Shown piece after piece: positions 26,497 to 36,134 of a DNA stretch of 64,000 nt. The position numbers were made by a program, and so were the translations under genes. The notes beneath the pieces are model-generated. The model did not search any database. It was not told the DNA's origin and saw only the letters and a list, made by a program, of their open reading frames with translations. The stretch's first letter is position 1. Every line of letters begins with the position of its first letter. The stretch covers positions 18,012-82,011 of the forward strand of contig JAATFT010000074.1 of the NCBI GenBank assembly GCA_015655075.1. Reading direction: 5' to 3'. This DNA is from Clostridiales bacterium (GTDB lineage: Bacteria > Bacillota > Clostridia > Lachnospirales > Lachnospiraceae).

Positions 26497-27090
26497 ATGC
26501 ATGTAAAAAGTGTTAATTTAGAAACAGTCTGTGGAATTACCAGTACTTTACCTAAGAATGATAAACCGGAAATAGCTTTTGCCGGGAAATCAAATGTAGG
26601 TAAGTCATCTCTGATTAATGTCCTGATGAACCGCAAAGCATATGCCAGAACTTCGGCGCAGCCTGGTAAAACACAGACAATAAATTTTTATAATATTAAT
26701 GATGAATTATATTTTGTGGATCTTCCCGGTTACGGCTATGCCAGAGCATCGGAAACCTTAAAGGAAAAATGGGGCAAGATGATAGAAAAATATCTGAAAA
26801 CCTCACGGCAGTTAAAAGTTTTTTTCCTTCTGGTGGATATACGCCATGATCCTTCCGCCAATGACCGGAGTATGTACGAATGGATTATTTATCAGGGGTA
26901 TCACCCCATAATTATTGCTACGAAGCTGGATAAGATTAAACGGAGCCAGATTGATAAACAGGTAAAGGCAATACAGAAGGGTTTAAATACAGAACCTTCC
27001 ACAAAAATAATTCCCTATTCCTCTTTATCCAAACAAGGAAGGGAGGAAATATGGGAGTGTATAAAAGCCTCACTCTTCTTTTTTCAGTAA
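26497..27090 (+). CDS. engB: Ribosome biogenesis GTP-binding protein EngB/YsxC
   Basis: A TrmE-Era-EngA-like GTPase of 197 residues needed for large-subunit assembly. G1 is GKSNVGKSS, G2 the ARTSAQPGKTQT switch, G3 DLPGYGYA, G4 TKLDK. The lon-engB order is widespread in Firmicutes. The 3' end overlaps the convergent DUF4364 gene by 21 bp. Confidence 0.95.
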   Translation: MHVKSVNLETVCGITSTLPKNDKPEIAFAGKSNVGKSSLINVLMNRKAYARTSAQPGKTQTINFYNINDELYFVDLPGYGYARASETLKEKWGKMIEKYLKTSRQLKVFFLLVDIRHDPSANDRSMYEWIIYQGYHPIIIATKLDKIKRSQIDKQVKAIQKGLNTEPSTKIIPYSSLSKQGREEIWECIKASLFFFQ

Positions 27091-27597
27091 ATTACTTAAA
27101 ACATAAGCATAGATCTGCTGACTGCGGCTGCGCCAATTATCACAGATTTTGGCCGCATCCTCTTTGGTTGGAACGGAAATACTTAAATCTATGATAGATT
27201 CCTTTTTTTCAACAACCCGGAGACGTACCGTAAATTCACCTTTTTTAGTTTCATAATATTCAGAAAGAGTAGATCCTTCATCCCGCAGGGAGTATTTATT
27301 TTTTTTTAAATAATCTAAAATATCGGACTGAATGGCGGAAGAAATCATATATCCGAAAAAGGATAGAGTTTCCCTCCCGGAATCCGTAATCCGGTAGTGG
27401 GAGCTGTGCCCCACGGTTTCAACCGTAATAAATTCCGCTTCAATTAATTCCGCTATAGACTGCTGGATATTAAAATAATTGGTATAATCTTTTTCCAAGA
27501 TAAAGTTGGAGATCTGCGCGTTGGTTAAGGGAAAATCTACCTTGTTAAGTATAAACAAAATAATTAATTTATATAATGTAAAGGCATCTGATTGCAT
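27070..27597 (-). CDS. DUF4364 family protein
   Basis: A 175-residue cytoplasmic protein. The N-terminal half looks like a winged helix (LYKLIILFILNKVDFPLTNAQISNFI and a wing near HSSHYRITDSGRETL); the C-terminal half is an alpha/beta segment (YETKKGEFTVRLRVVEKKESIIDLSISV). It matches what I know of the DUF4364 family, common in Lachnospiraceae and of unknown function. It is convergent with engB and overlaps it. A DNA-binding role is an inference from the fold. Confidence 0.75.
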   Translation of the reverse strand: MQSDAFTLYKLIILFILNKVDFPLTNAQISNFILEKDYTNYFNIQQSIAELIEAEFITVETVGHSSHYRITDSGRETLSFFGYMISSAIQSDILDYLKKNKYSLRDEGSTLSEYYETKKGEFTVRLRVVEKKESIIDLSISVPTKEDAAKICDNWRSRSQQIYAYVLSNLLKKEE

Positions 27598-28022
27598 GTG
27601 GCAGTTCCTTTCCCATTTTTTATTGCTGCTTTATAAAGAAGCCAATTATGAGTTTATGTGTTTTGCATATTGACGTTTCGTTTCCATACGGCGTCAAAGT
27701 TTTCTTACTATATGTCATATGAGGATTCCACCTTAATTTTGTATTGTTATCGAAACAAGTTAAAGTTATCATATCACTTAAAGTTTGGTAAATCAAGTTT
27801 AAAATTGCCCCTTGTTTTTCTTACGGTAAAAGGGTTTTAGAACATAAATTTTATAACATTTTAAAAAAGATGAAAAAAAGCTTTTTTTTCCTGAACTTTA
27901 GGTGTATAATACTAATCAGTAATATATTTTGGGTGTATGTCATATAAAAACTGTCTAGATCATATCGAAATTCATTCCCATTGAGATTATAGAATTTTAT
28001 ACTTGTAAAGGAGCAAGATTAC
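27598..28022 (+). promoter_or_regulatory. Gap with candidate rho promoter and leader
   Basis: TATAAT at 27905-27910 lies about 115 nt before the rho start; its -35 is poor. A self-complementary AAAAAAAGCTTTTTTT (about 27873-27889) just before could be a terminator-like block. At 27673-27702 TTGACG and CGTCAA are inverted around 18 nt. Leader attenuation of rho is known in other bacteria; nothing here proves it. No gene is supported. Confidence 0.4.
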
Positions 28023-29645
28023 ATGGAAGCACAGTATAATGAAATGTCCTTAGCAGGGCTTAGGACATTGGCTAAAACCAGGGGTATTAAAAGTATAACT
28101 GCATTACGGAAACAGGAGTTGATCGATGCCTTGATGAAAGATGCCTTGATGAAACATGATGATGGAAAAAATATGATGGCTTTTCAATCGGGCATCATGG
28201 GGGAAAATACCGGTTCGCAAACGGAAACTGTTGAAACAAAAGGACCGGCACCGTCTAAAATTAATTCAGAAGAAAAAACTTTCGAAGACACCAGAAAAAG
28301 AAAAAATAAATTGTCCAAACAGGAGACGGAGCCAAAAAGAGGCGGCGCCGTTTTACCGGATGAGGTAAGAAGAAATGCAGGAGGCCAGCAGGAGCTGGAT
28401 CTGAAAAAAAACGGCGGTACCCAGTCGGAACCGGATATGAGAAGAAATGCAGGAAATCAATTGGAGACAGATAACAGAAGGAATACATTGCCCTCCACCG
28501 AAGCAGAACAATTAGACAGCGGAGAAACAAAAGAAGGGATACTGGAAGTTATGCCGGACGGTTATGGATTTATCCGTTGCGATAATTATCTTCCCGGTGA
28601 AAACGACGTCTATGTATCACCCGCCCAGATACGGAGATTTTGTTTAAAGACTGGGGACATTGTAGTTGGAAACACCAGAATCCGTAACCAGGGAGAAAAG
28701 TTCAGCGCTCTGTTGTATGTAAAGAATGTGAACGGTTTTCATCCGTCGGAAGCGCAACGGCGCAAAAGATTCGAAGATTTAACTCCCATCTTTCCTAATG
28801 AAAGGATTCATTTAGAAACCCTCGGTGCCAATGTATCCATGCGTATGGTGGATTTGATTTCTCCCATAGGAAAAGGCCAGAGGGGAATGATTGTCTCCCA
28901 GCCTAAGGCTGGTAAAACCACTTTGTTAAAGCAAATTGCGAAGGCTGTCACAAAAAATCATCCAGGAATCAGTCTGATTATCCTTCTTATTGATGAACGT
29001 CCCGAAGAAGTGACGGATATTAAAGAATCCATAGAAGGTAAGAACGTTGAAGTAATCTATTCTACTTTCGACGAACTACCTGATAATCATAAACGAGTTT
29101 CAGAAATGGTAATTGAACGCGCCAAACGTCTGGTGGAACATAAAAAAGACGTAGTCGTATTATTGGACAGTATCACAAGGCTGGCAAGGGCCTATAATTT
29201 AACGGTACAAGCCAGTGGCAGAACTTTGTCAGGCGGCCTTGACCCGGCAGCCTTATATATGCCGAAGCGTTTTTTCGGAGCAGCTAGAAATATGCGTGAG
29301 GGCGGCAGCTTAACCATCCTTGCCACAGCTTTGGTTGACACGGGAAGCAGAATGGACGATGTGGTATTTGAAGAATTTAAAGGAACCGGCAATATGGAAC
29401 TGGTTCTTGACCGGAATTTATCGGAGAAAAGAATATTCCCGGCCATTGATTTAACAAGATCCAGTACCCGTAGGGATGATTTATTGTTAAGTCAGCCTGA
29501 AATGGAAGCCACCTATCTAATGCGGAAAGCATTTAACAGTATGAGATCAGATGATGCAGTTGAAAGAATCATTGATATGTTCCTTAAAACAAAATCCAAT
29601 AATGAATTTATCGAAACCATCAAAAAGACCAAAATTATCTTTTAG
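28023..29645 (+). CDS. rho: Transcription termination factor Rho with a long N-terminal insertion
   Basis: A hexameric RNA helicase of 540 residues; typical Rho has about 420. Residues 1-40 are the Rho_N helical domain ([18 protein letters not shown]), then about 120 residues (45-168) of hydrophilic low-complexity sequence with a repeated RRNAG(G/N)Q motif, then the cold-shock RNA-binding domain ([15 protein letters not shown]) and the ATPase (P-loop [23 protein letters not shown]-loop/R-loop [20 protein letters not shown]). Ribosome site AAAGGAGCAAG. The insertion is typical of a disordered region and may alter RNA binding or assembly. Confidence 0.95.
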   Translation: MEAQYNEMSLAGLRTLAKTRGIKSITALRKQELIDALMKDALMKHDDGKNMMAFQSGIMGENTGSQTETVETKGPAPSKINSEEKTFEDTRKRKNKLSKQETEPKRGGAVLPDEVRRNAGGQQELDLKKNGGTQSEPDMRRNAGNQLETDNRRNTLPSTEAEQLDSGETKEGILEVMPDGYGFIRCDNYLPGENDVYVSPAQIRRFCLKTGDIVVGNTRIRNQGEKFSALLYVKNVNGFHPSEAQRRKRFEDLTPIFPNERIHLETLGANVSMRMVDLISPIGKGQRGMIVSQPKAGKTTLLKQIAKAVTKNHPGISLIILLIDERPEEVTDIKESIEGKNVEVIYSTFDELPDNHKRVSEMVIERAKRLVEHKKDVVVLLDSITRLARAYNLTVQASGRTLSGGLDPAALYMPKRFFGAARNMREGGSLTILATALVDTGSRMDDVVFEEFKGTGNMELVLDRNLSEKRIFPAIDLTRSSTRRDDLLLSQPEMEATYLMRKAFNSMRSDDAVERIIDMFLKTKSNNEFIETIKKTKIIF

Positions 29646-29648
29646 GTA

Positions 29649-29677
29649 TTGCATTAGATAGGATCCTATGCTATAAT
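29649..29677 (+). promoter_or_regulatory. Promoter of rpmE
   Basis: TTGCAT (29649-29654), 17 nt, then TATAAT (29672-29677) with an upstream TG giving an extended -10 (TGCTATAAT). Confidence 0.65.
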
Positions 29678-29758
29678 TAAAAAGCTGTTTATAAAGATGA
29701 TAATAGTTTGACGTTGGTCAGCTTTTAAGATTACATTGGTTTGTGAAGAGGTGAAAAC

Positions 29759-29968
29759 ATGAAAGAAGGAATCCATCCTAAATATTTTCAGGCAAAGGTT
29801 GTTTGTAACTGCGGTAATGAATTTGTTACAGGTTCAACTAAGAGTGATATCCACGTAGAAATTTGTTCTAAGTGCCATCCGTTTTATACAGGACAGCAGA
29901 AAGCTGCTGCAGCCCGCGGAGCTATTGATAAGTTCAATCGTAGATATGGCCTTAGCAAGGAACAATAG
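29759..29968 (+). CDS. rpmE: 50S ribosomal protein L31, zinc-binding type
   Basis: A 69-residue ribosomal protein. The zinc cysteines ([15 protein letters not shown]) mark the C+ paralogue, and YTGQQK and the basic C-terminal [15 protein letters not shown] end fit the family. It has its own promoter and terminator, so it is expressed apart from rho. Confidence 0.95.
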   Translation: MKEGIHPKYFQAKVVCNCGNEFVTGSTKSDIHVEICSKCHPFYTGQQKAAAARGAIDKFNRRYGLSKEQ

Positions 29969-29999
29969 AATAACGGTAATATATCAGATGTTAAAAATC

Positions 30000-30031
30000 A
30001 GGTTGAGGTTTTGTAATCTCAGCCTATTTTT
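30000..30031 (+). terminator. Terminator of rpmE
   Basis: AGGTTGAG (30000-30007) pairs with CTCAGCCT (30018-30025, one G-T pair), followed by ATTTTTAAATTT. Confidence 0.75.
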
Positions 30032-30161
30032 AAATTTATGGATTGATAGAAAATAATGAAATATAAAATAAGTAAAGTACAAAATAATGAAAACCAGGGA
30101 CATAAGATACACGGTTTTGCAGTTTTAAAAGCTGCAGAATGTAAGAGAGGATGTGCGGTGT

Positions 30162-31634
30162 ATGAAACCATCGGGAATTGGCGGACAGGCTGTTATTGAA
30201 GGCGTAATGATGAAAAATAAAGATCAGTATGCCGTTGCAGTCAGGAAACCGGATAATGAAATCGTCGTAGAAATCAATACATTTGTCAGTAAGGCAGAGA
30301 AGTATAAAATATTTAAACTTCCGATTTTCCGCGGGATGCTTGTTTTTGTTGAATCCATGATAATCGGGACCAGGATCTTGACTTTTTCCGCAAGCTTTTT
30401 TGAGGAAGAGGAGGAAATGAAGCAAAGTAAAATAGATAAGGCTTTTTCTAAGATTTTTAAAGAAAAGGCGGAAAGTATAATTATGTCTATTACCATTTTT
30501 GTAGCCATATTATTGGCGGTGGGAATATTTATTGTGCTGCCTACCTTTATTGCCAATTCATTAGGCGGACGCATTGAATCCGAGACTTTAACGGCAATTG
30601 TGGAAGGATGTATCCGTATCCTTATCTTCATTTCCTATATTGCAGCTATTTCCCTGATGAAGGATATCAAACGGATGTTCATGTACCATGGTGCAGAGCA
30701 CAAAACCATTAACTGCTTGGAGCAGGGTTTTGAATTAACTGTGGAAAATGTCAAATGGCAGTCAAGGCAGCATAAGAGATGCGGAACAAGCTTTATGTTT
30801 ATCGTTATGTTTGTAAGTATTCTGTTTTTTATATTTATTCGTGTGGATCAGGGATGGCTCCGCTATCTGACAAGAATATTATTAGTTCCAATCATTGCAG
30901 GGGTATCCTATGAATTTATCCGTTTTGCCGGAAAAAGCGATTCCAAGGTTGTTAATATCTTAAGCCAGCCGGGATTATGGCTGCAAGGCCTGACGACCAG
31001 GGAACCGGATGAAACCATGATTGAAGTTGCAATTCAGTCCGTGGAAGCCGTTTTTGACTGGAAAAATTTTTTGGAGCCGGATCAGGAAAAACAAGATAAT
31101 AAGAGCAGGAGCAATAAGAAAAAGAAAAAAAATTCCGGTAAAAATTATAATCCGGAAAATAAAACCAGGAACAGTAACAGCCGGAACAACTCTGCTTTAA
31201 AGGATAAGCAGACCAAAACCGGAAATGCCGACGTAGATAAGCAGGAGACCATAACTGAAAATACTGATATAAATGATTCAAATAAGAATCAGGGTAAAAA
31301 CAAAAATACTGATACAAATAAGAAGCAGGCCGGTAACCGCAGCACCGGTCAGGAGGCCGTTACTGCTAAAACCGATATAAAAGATAAAAAGTCAGGAAAA
31401 AATAACAGAAGTAAAAAACGCTATCGTAATACAGGGATAAAACAGGAGATTTTATCAGATAATGAGTATATAACGTCTGTGGAGGAAACTGCTGCGGTAG
31501 AAAATGCCGTTACCTTGCAAAATGTGGTGAACGGACCGGTTCCTCCGGTAATGGAGGAAGAGGATGACGAAATACTCAGGGCTTTGGACCGTTATCTGGG
31601 AGATGCCGGGGAAAATGCGGGTGAGGAACGATAG
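30162..31634 (+). CDS. DUF1385 family membrane protein with low-complexity tail
   Basis: The first ~300 residues are the DUF1385 module: GIGGQAVIEGVMMKN, a metal-binding-like MYHGAEHKTINCLE motif, HKRCGTSFMF, and several membrane helices. The family is common in Firmicutes and of unknown function, usually next to prmC-prfA as here. From about residue 305 to the end (490) the sequence is a Lys/Asn/Asp/Thr-rich tail with short repeats (NTDINDSNKNQGKNKNTDTN), absent from most relatives. I use the ATG at 30162, not the upstream GTG at 30153. The next gene begins 3 nt after the stop. Confidence 0.85.
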   Translation: MKPSGIGGQAVIEGVMMKNKDQYAVAVRKPDNEIVVEINTFVSKAEKYKIFKLPIFRGMLVFVESMIIGTRILTFSASFFEEEEEMKQSKIDKAFSKIFKEKAESIIMSITIFVAILLAVGIFIVLPTFIANSLGGRIESETLTAIVEGCIRILIFISYIAAISLMKDIKRMFMYHGAEHKTINCLEQGFELTVENVKWQSRQHKRCGTSFMFIVMFVSILFFIFIRVDQGWLRYLTRILLVPIIAGVSYEFIRFAGKSDSKVVNILSQPGLWLQGLTTREPDETMIEVAIQSVEAVFDWKNFLEPDQEKQDNKSRSNKKKKKNSGKNYNPENKTRNSNSRNNSALKDKQTKTGNADVDKQETITENTDINDSNKNQGKNKNTDTNKKQAGNRSTGQEAVTAKTDIKDKKSGKNNRSKKRYRNTGIKQEILSDNEYITSVEETAAVENAVTLQNVVNGPVPPVMEEEDDEILRALDRYLGDAGENAGEER

Positions 31635-31637
31635 GTT

Positions 31638-32489
31638 ATGAGAACATTGGAGGATGCTTTAATCAAGGGAAAAGCTCTTCTTAAGGAAAATGGAATCACG
31701 GAAGGTGATCTGGATGCATGGTATTTGTTATCCCATTATTTTCATATTAACCGTGCCCAGTATATTATGCATCCCCGTATAGCCATAACAGAGGAACAGT
31801 ACCGCCGGTATCTTACGTTGATTTATAAGCGCAGTGAGCATATTCCTCTTTCGTATATTACCGGAGAACAGGAATTCATGGGCCTTAATTTCCATGTTTC
31901 TGAAGATGTGCTGATACCCAGGCAGGATACGGAAGTTCTGGTTGAAGAAGCGTTAAAGGTATCCAGGGGGAAAGAGGTTCTGGATTTATGTACCGGTTCC
32001 GGCTGCATTATAATCAGCCTTGCCAGATTAGGTCGAACCAAAAGTGCGGTGGGAGTGGATATTTCAAAAAAAGCTTTATCCGTAGCAAAAGAAAATGCCA
32101 GAAGACTGCAGACGGATGTCACATTTCTTGAGAGTGATATTTATACACAGGTCAGAGGAAAATATGATATAATAATATCAAATCCTCCCTATATACCAAC
32201 TCGGGACATATCTGATTTAATGGAGGAAGTAAAGAACCACGAACCTGTTCTGGCTTTGGACGGCAGTGCCGACGGCTTGTATTTTTATCGTATTATTATC
32301 AATGGCGTCAGTCAGTTTTTAAAACCGGACGGTTATATATTTTTAGAGATTAGTTATAACCAGGCGGAAGCTGTCAGTAAATTATTACGGGAGGCAGGAA
32401 TTGTGGATATAAAAGTAATAAATGATTTAGCCGGTCTTAACCGTGTAATAAGAGGCCGGTATAAAAAGGAAGAGGAGTCCTTCACTTAG
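31638..32489 (+). CDS. prmC: Release factor glutamine methyltransferase
   Basis: Uses S-adenosylmethionine to methylate the Gln of the GGQ motif in release factors. 283 residues: an N-terminal helical domain (to about residue 85), then the methyltransferase fold with VLDLCTGSGCI and the catalytic NPPY (ISNPPYIPT). It sits directly upstream of its substrate gene prfA, the usual arrangement. Confidence 0.95.
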   Translation: MRTLEDALIKGKALLKENGITEGDLDAWYLLSHYFHINRAQYIMHPRIAITEEQYRRYLTLIYKRSEHIPLSYITGEQEFMGLNFHVSEDVLIPRQDTEVLVEEALKVSRGKEVLDLCTGSGCIIISLARLGRTKSAVGVDISKKALSVAKENARRLQTDVTFLESDIYTQVRGKYDIIISNPPYIPTRDISDLMEEVKNHEPVLALDGSADGLYFYRIIINGVSQFLKPDGYIFLEISYNQAEAVSKLLREAGIVDIKVINDLAGLNRVIRGRYKKEEESFT

Positions 32490-32547
32490 CTGTGTATCAT
32501 TATACAGGAAGATATAAGTATTTGATAGTTTGAATGGAGGACTAATA

Positions 32548-33624
32548 ATGTTTGATAAACTAGAGGATCTTTTAATACGTTATGAGGAATTAGTGGAGGA
32601 ATTAAACGATCCAGGTGTCACAAATGACCAGAGCCGGTTCCGTAAACTCATGAAGGAACAGAATGATTTAACGGATATCGTTGAGAAATATAGGGAATAT
32701 AAGACAACCAAAACCCGCATTGAAGACAGTCTGACTATGCTGGAAGAAGAAAGCGATGAAGAAATGCGGGAAATGGCGAAAGAAGAATTAAACGAAAGCA
32801 GGCAGAAGCTTACCGTAATCGAAGAACAGCTTAAGATTCTGCTGCTGCCCAGGGACCCTAATGATGAGAAGAATGTTATTGTTGAAATCAGAGGCGGTGC
32901 CGGCGGTGACGAAGCGGCTTTATTTGCGGCGGAGTTATTCCGGATGTATACTAAATATGCGGAAAGACAGCACTGGAAAATTGACATGATGAATTTAAAT
33001 GAAAACGGTCTGGGCGGCTTCAAGGAAGTTGTCTTTATGATTAACGGGAAAGGCGTATATTCGAAACTGAAATATGAAAGCGGGGTTCACCGTGTACAGC
33101 GAATTCCGGTTACGGAATCCGGCGGACGAATCCACACTTCCACTTCTACGGTTGCAATTATGCCGGAAGCGGAGGAAGTAGATGTACAATTGGATTTAAA
33201 TGACTGTAAATTCGATGTATTCCGTTCCTCCGGCAACGGCGGACAATGCGTGAATACCACCGACTCTGCCGTACGCTTAACCCATATTCCAACGGGAATC
33301 GTAATCTCCTGCCAGGATGAAAAATCCCAGCTAAAAAACAGGGATAAGGCATTAAAGGTTTTACGTTCCAAATTATATGAACGGGAACTGGAAAAAGCCC
33401 ATAATGCGGAGGCGGAAGCCAGGAAGAGCCAGGTGGGAACCGGCGACCGCTCGGAGAAAATCCGTACCTATAATTTTCCTCAGGGACGTATGACGGATCA
33501 CAGGATTAAACTGACGCTCCACAGACTGGAGGCCATATTGGACGGCGATTTAGATGAAATAATAGACAGCCTTATTGCGGCCGACCAGGCGGCAAAGCTG
33601 GCTAATATGAATGAAAGCGCCTAG
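32548..33624 (+). CDS. prfA: Peptide chain release factor 1
   Basis: Reads UAA/UAG stop codons and triggers peptide release. 358 residues from the ATG at 32548 (GGAGG upstream); the frame is open to a TTG at 32530. The stop-codon-reading PxT motif is PVT ([10 protein letters not shown]), and the GGQ motif is [10 protein letters not shown]. It ends the DUF1385-prmC-prfA operon. Confidence 0.95.
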   Translation: MFDKLEDLLIRYEELVEELNDPGVTNDQSRFRKLMKEQNDLTDIVEKYREYKTTKTRIEDSLTMLEEESDEEMREMAKEELNESRQKLTVIEEQLKILLLPRDPNDEKNVIVEIRGGAGGDEAALFAAELFRMYTKYAERQHWKIDMMNLNENGLGGFKEVVFMINGKGVYSKLKYESGVHRVQRIPVTESGGRIHTSTSTVAIMPEAEEVDVQLDLNDCKFDVFRSSGNGGQCVNTTDSAVRLTHIPTGIVISCQDEKSQLKNRDKALKVLRSKLYERELEKAHNAEAEARKSQVGTGDRSEKIRTYNFPQGRMTDHRIKLTLHRLEAILDGDLDEIIDSLIAADQAAKLANMNESA

Positions 33625-33723
33625 AACATGTTTGAAAAATATTTATTGAGATGAAAAATTAAAGAGTTGTATTATGCCGTAATTACTATTGATTTGTATT
33701 TATTATAATTTAAAAATTAGTAC

Positions 33724-33751
33724 TTGCGATTTTATAGGTATTTGTTATAAT
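33724..33751 (+). promoter_or_regulatory. Promoter before the structured leader
   Basis: TTGCGA (33724-33729), 16 nt, then TATAAT (33746-33751). Transcription would start near 33758, right at the structured leader. Confidence 0.6.
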
Positions 33752-33757
33752 ATAATT

Positions 33758-33848
33758 AATAAAGGCAATCGCCACAGAGTGGTTGACCAGATTAAAAGAG
33801 CAAAAGCCTTCCCGAACCGGTCAAAGTACAGGGAAGGTTTTTGTTATG
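33758..33848 (+). promoter_or_regulatory. Candidate transcription-attenuation leader
   Basis: CCTTCCC (33807-33813) and GGGAAGG (33831-33837) followed by TTTTTGTT form a terminator. AAGGC (33762-33766) can instead pair with GCCTT (33806-33810), taking one arm of that terminator, and TTGACC (33783-33788) can pair with GGTCAA (33819-33824) in the loop. A CCAC-AGA-GTGG hairpin lies between. The layout looks like a riboswitch or antitermination leader of an unassigned class. The rest of the 33625-33961 gap is AT-rich. Confidence 0.55.
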
Positions 33849-33961
33849 TCAGTGACAAATCAAATAAATGAATGTCAGCAGATTTATTATTATAAAGTTG
33901 CAATAAATATCAAGCTTTCGATCGTGTATTGTGTTATTTTCTATATAAGGAGTGATTAATA

Positions 33962-34297
33962 TTGTCGGTAAATACAATTGAAAATATGATTGCCTGGGTA
34001 GAAGATAACATAGAAGAGGCTCCCACATTAGAAGCAATGGCAAGATATGTGGGCTATTCTTCTTACTATTGTTCTGCAAAATTCCATGAGGCTGTGGGAA
34101 TATCCTTTAAGGAATATGTACAACATCGTAAACTGGCATTAGCAGTCGGTGAATTGTTAAATACGGACAAACGTATCATAGATATTGCAGTTCAATATGG
34201 CTTTTCTTCTAATGAGGCATTTACAAGGGCGTTTTCCAAAATCTATGGCTGCCCCCCGAATGCGTACCGCAGGCAATTCAATTATAATTTTTCATAG
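33962..34297 (+). CDS. AraC-type HTH domain protein
   Basis: A 111-residue protein that is almost entirely the double helix-turn-helix DNA-binding domain: TLEAMARYVGYSSYYCSAKFHEAVGISFKEYVQ (first HTH, read over residues 21-55) and IIDIAVQYGFSSNEAFTRAF (second HTH). There is no effector domain. The start is TTG at 33962, chosen because ATAAGGAGTG lies about 8 nt upstream. Such stand-alone HTH proteins (MarA/SoxS-like) are often controlled by their own abundance, which would fit the attenuation-like leader just upstream. map follows after 46 nt. Confidence 0.85.
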   Translation: MSVNTIENMIAWVEDNIEEAPTLEAMARYVGYSSYYCSAKFHEAVGISFKEYVQHRKLALAVGELLNTDKRIIDIAVQYGFSSNEAFTRAFSKIYGCPPNAYRRQFNYNFS

Positions 34298-34343
34298 TAC
34301 GCGATATGTTAATGGGCTCCCGAAAGGGAAAGGAGCTTTTCTT

Positions 34344-35213
34344 ATGGAAATGAATCGAAATGAAGTTTGCTGGTGCGGGAGTAATATAAAGTATAAATAT
34401 TGCCATCTCGCTGTGGACGAAAAGATAGCGGAGTATAAAAGCAGGGGATATACCGTACCAAGAAGAAAAATTATTAAAAACGCGGAACAGATTAACGGAA
34501 TCAGGGAAAGCGGAAAAATTAACACTTCAATATTAGATAGCATCAGCGATAAAGTAAAGCCTGGAATCACTACGGAAGACGTTAACCGTTTGGTGTACGA
34601 AAAGACGCTGGAGTTAGGCGGTATTCCTGCACCTCTTGGATATGAGGGGTTTCCAAAAAGCGTATGTGTCTCCGTAAATAATGAAGTCTGCCATGGAATA
34701 CCTTCCCAGGATACTTATTTAAAGAACGGTGATATTGTAAATATTGATGTATCCACTATTTACAACGAATATTACGGAGATTCTTCGAGAATGTTCTGTG
34801 TCGGAGAAGTTTCAGAAGAGCGTTTCAATCTGGTGGAAACCACAAAAGCAGCAATTGACGTGGGACTTACCGAAGTTGGACCCTGGAAGACCTTGGGCGA
34901 TATGGGGCAGGCAATTAATGATTTTGCAAAATCAAAGGGATATTCCGTTGTCTATGAAGTTGGCGGGCATGGCGTGGGATTGGAATTTCACGAAGAACCT
35001 TATGTCAGTTACGTGTCTAAAAAGAATACGGAGATGCTTCTGGTTCCCGGTATGGTATTTACAATTGAACCAATGATAAATCAGGGAAAAGCGGATGTCT
35101 TTGTGGACGATAAAAACGGTTGGACGGTATATACGAAAGACGGGTCCGATTCGGCACAGTGGGAGGTAATGGTTTTAGTTAAGGACGATGGATATGAAAT
35201 ATTAGCGCATTAA
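34344..35213 (+). CDS. map: Methionine aminopeptidase type I with SEC-C domain
   Basis: Removes N-terminal methionine from new proteins. 289 residues from the ATG at 34344 (AAAGGAG upstream). The N-terminus is a SEC-C zinc motif (CWCGSNIKYKYCH), known in some MetAPs and thought to help ribosome binding. The catalytic domain has the metal ligands in NIDVSTIYNEYYGDSS, GGHGVGLEFHEEP and FTIEPM. An upstream in-frame start at 34185 overlaps the AraC-type gene and is rejected. Confidence 0.92.
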   Translation: MEMNRNEVCWCGSNIKYKYCHLAVDEKIAEYKSRGYTVPRRKIIKNAEQINGIRESGKINTSILDSISDKVKPGITTEDVNRLVYEKTLELGGIPAPLGYEGFPKSVCVSVNNEVCHGIPSQDTYLKNGDIVNIDVSTIYNEYYGDSSRMFCVGEVSEERFNLVETTKAAIDVGLTEVGPWKTLGDMGQAINDFAKSKGYSVVYEVGGHGVGLEFHEEPYVSYVSKKNTEMLLVPGMVFTIEPMINQGKADVFVDDKNGWTVYTKDGSDSAQWEVMVLVKDDGYEILAH

Positions 35214-35312
35214 ATAGAAAATATATTTTCCGTTAATTCTTAATAATTCTAAGTATATGATGGCAGACGGACAACAGGGAATAAATCCGGGAAGAAGGAT
35301 AAGGAAAGCGGC

Positions 35313-36134
35313 ATGATTACCAGTTTATCGAATCCACAGATAAAAAATCTAATACAATTGCAGAAGAAACCTAGGGCAAGAATGGAGCAGGGGGCTTTTG
35401 TAACAGAAGGCGTCAAAATGTTTGAGGAATCAAAGGCAGGCGGACATCTGGTGAAAGTCTATGCTTCGGAACGCTTTTATGAAGAAAAGTGGCGGGAAGC
35501 GACCGATTATTTTAACGGATTTCCATATGAGATTGTTGCCGACCGGGTACTAAAAGAAGCTTCGGATACCTTAACTCCCCAGGGGATTATGGCCGTGGTG
35601 AGAAAGCCGGTCTATGACCTTAAAAAAATCATAACAGCTCCCGACGCCAATCTGCTATTGCTGGAAGACATCCGGGATCCCGGCAATCTGGGGACAATTC
35701 TTAGGACTGCGGAAGGAGCCGGTATTACCGGAATTATATTAAGCAAAGCCTCCGTGGATATGTATAACCCCAAGGTAATCCGCTCGACCATGGGAGCCAT
35801 ATACCGGATGCCCTTTGTTTACGCAGAGGATTTTGAGGATATTTTGGTTCAAATTAAGAAGAATAACATATCGATCTATGCGGCTCATTTAAATGCGGCG
35901 TTTGCATATGATGAAGTTAATTATATGGGAAAATGTGCAATCCTAATTGGCAATGAAGCCAACGGATTAAGTAATGAAATAGCCGGTATGTCGGACAGGT
36001 ATATTAAAATCCCAATGGCCGGCAAAGTGGAATCCTTAAATGCAGCCATATCGGCAGCCATCCTGATGTATGAGGTATACCGCCAGAGAAGAAAAAATAT
36101 TGCAAAAGAAGAAAGAGTTAAAAGATATGATTGA
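35313..36134 (+). CDS. TrmH/SpoU-family RNA 2'-O-methyltransferase
   Basis: A 273-residue SPOUT-class methyltransferase. The N-terminal substrate-binding domain (SLSNPQIKNLIQLQKKPRARMEQGAFVTEG) is followed by the knotted SAM-binding domain (LLLEDIRDPGNLGTILRTAEGAG, IGNEANGLSNEI, IKIPMAGKVESLNAA). These are the three SpoU motifs. The exact rRNA or tRNA target cannot be told from sequence. It follows map after a 99-nt gap. Confidence 0.88.
   Translation: MITSLSNPQIKNLIQLQKKPRARMEQGAFVTEGVKMFEESKAGGHLVKVYASERFYEEKWREATDYFNGFPYEIVADRVLKEASDTLTPQGIMAVVRKPVYDLKKIITAPDANLLLLEDIRDPGNLGTILRTAEGAGITGIILSKASVDMYNPKVIRSTMGAIYRMPFVYAEDFEDILVQIKKNNISIYAAHLNAAFAYDEVNYMGKCAILIGNEANGLSNEIAGMSDRYIKIPMAGKVESLNAAISAAILMYEVYRQRRKNIAKEERVKRYD

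Noticed and set aside
27658..27840. 60-residue ORF in the gap before rho
   Set aside because: No ribosome site and AT-rich chance-like sequence.
33758..33848. Cyclic-di-GMP or fluoride riboswitch before the AraC-type gene
   Set aside because: Some short motifs (GGCAA, GCAAAAGCC) are reminiscent of the first, but the conserved core of neither class can be aligned.
34185..34343. N-terminal extension of map
   Set aside because: It overlaps the AraC-type gene in another frame and map has a good ribosome site and SEC-C start at 34344.
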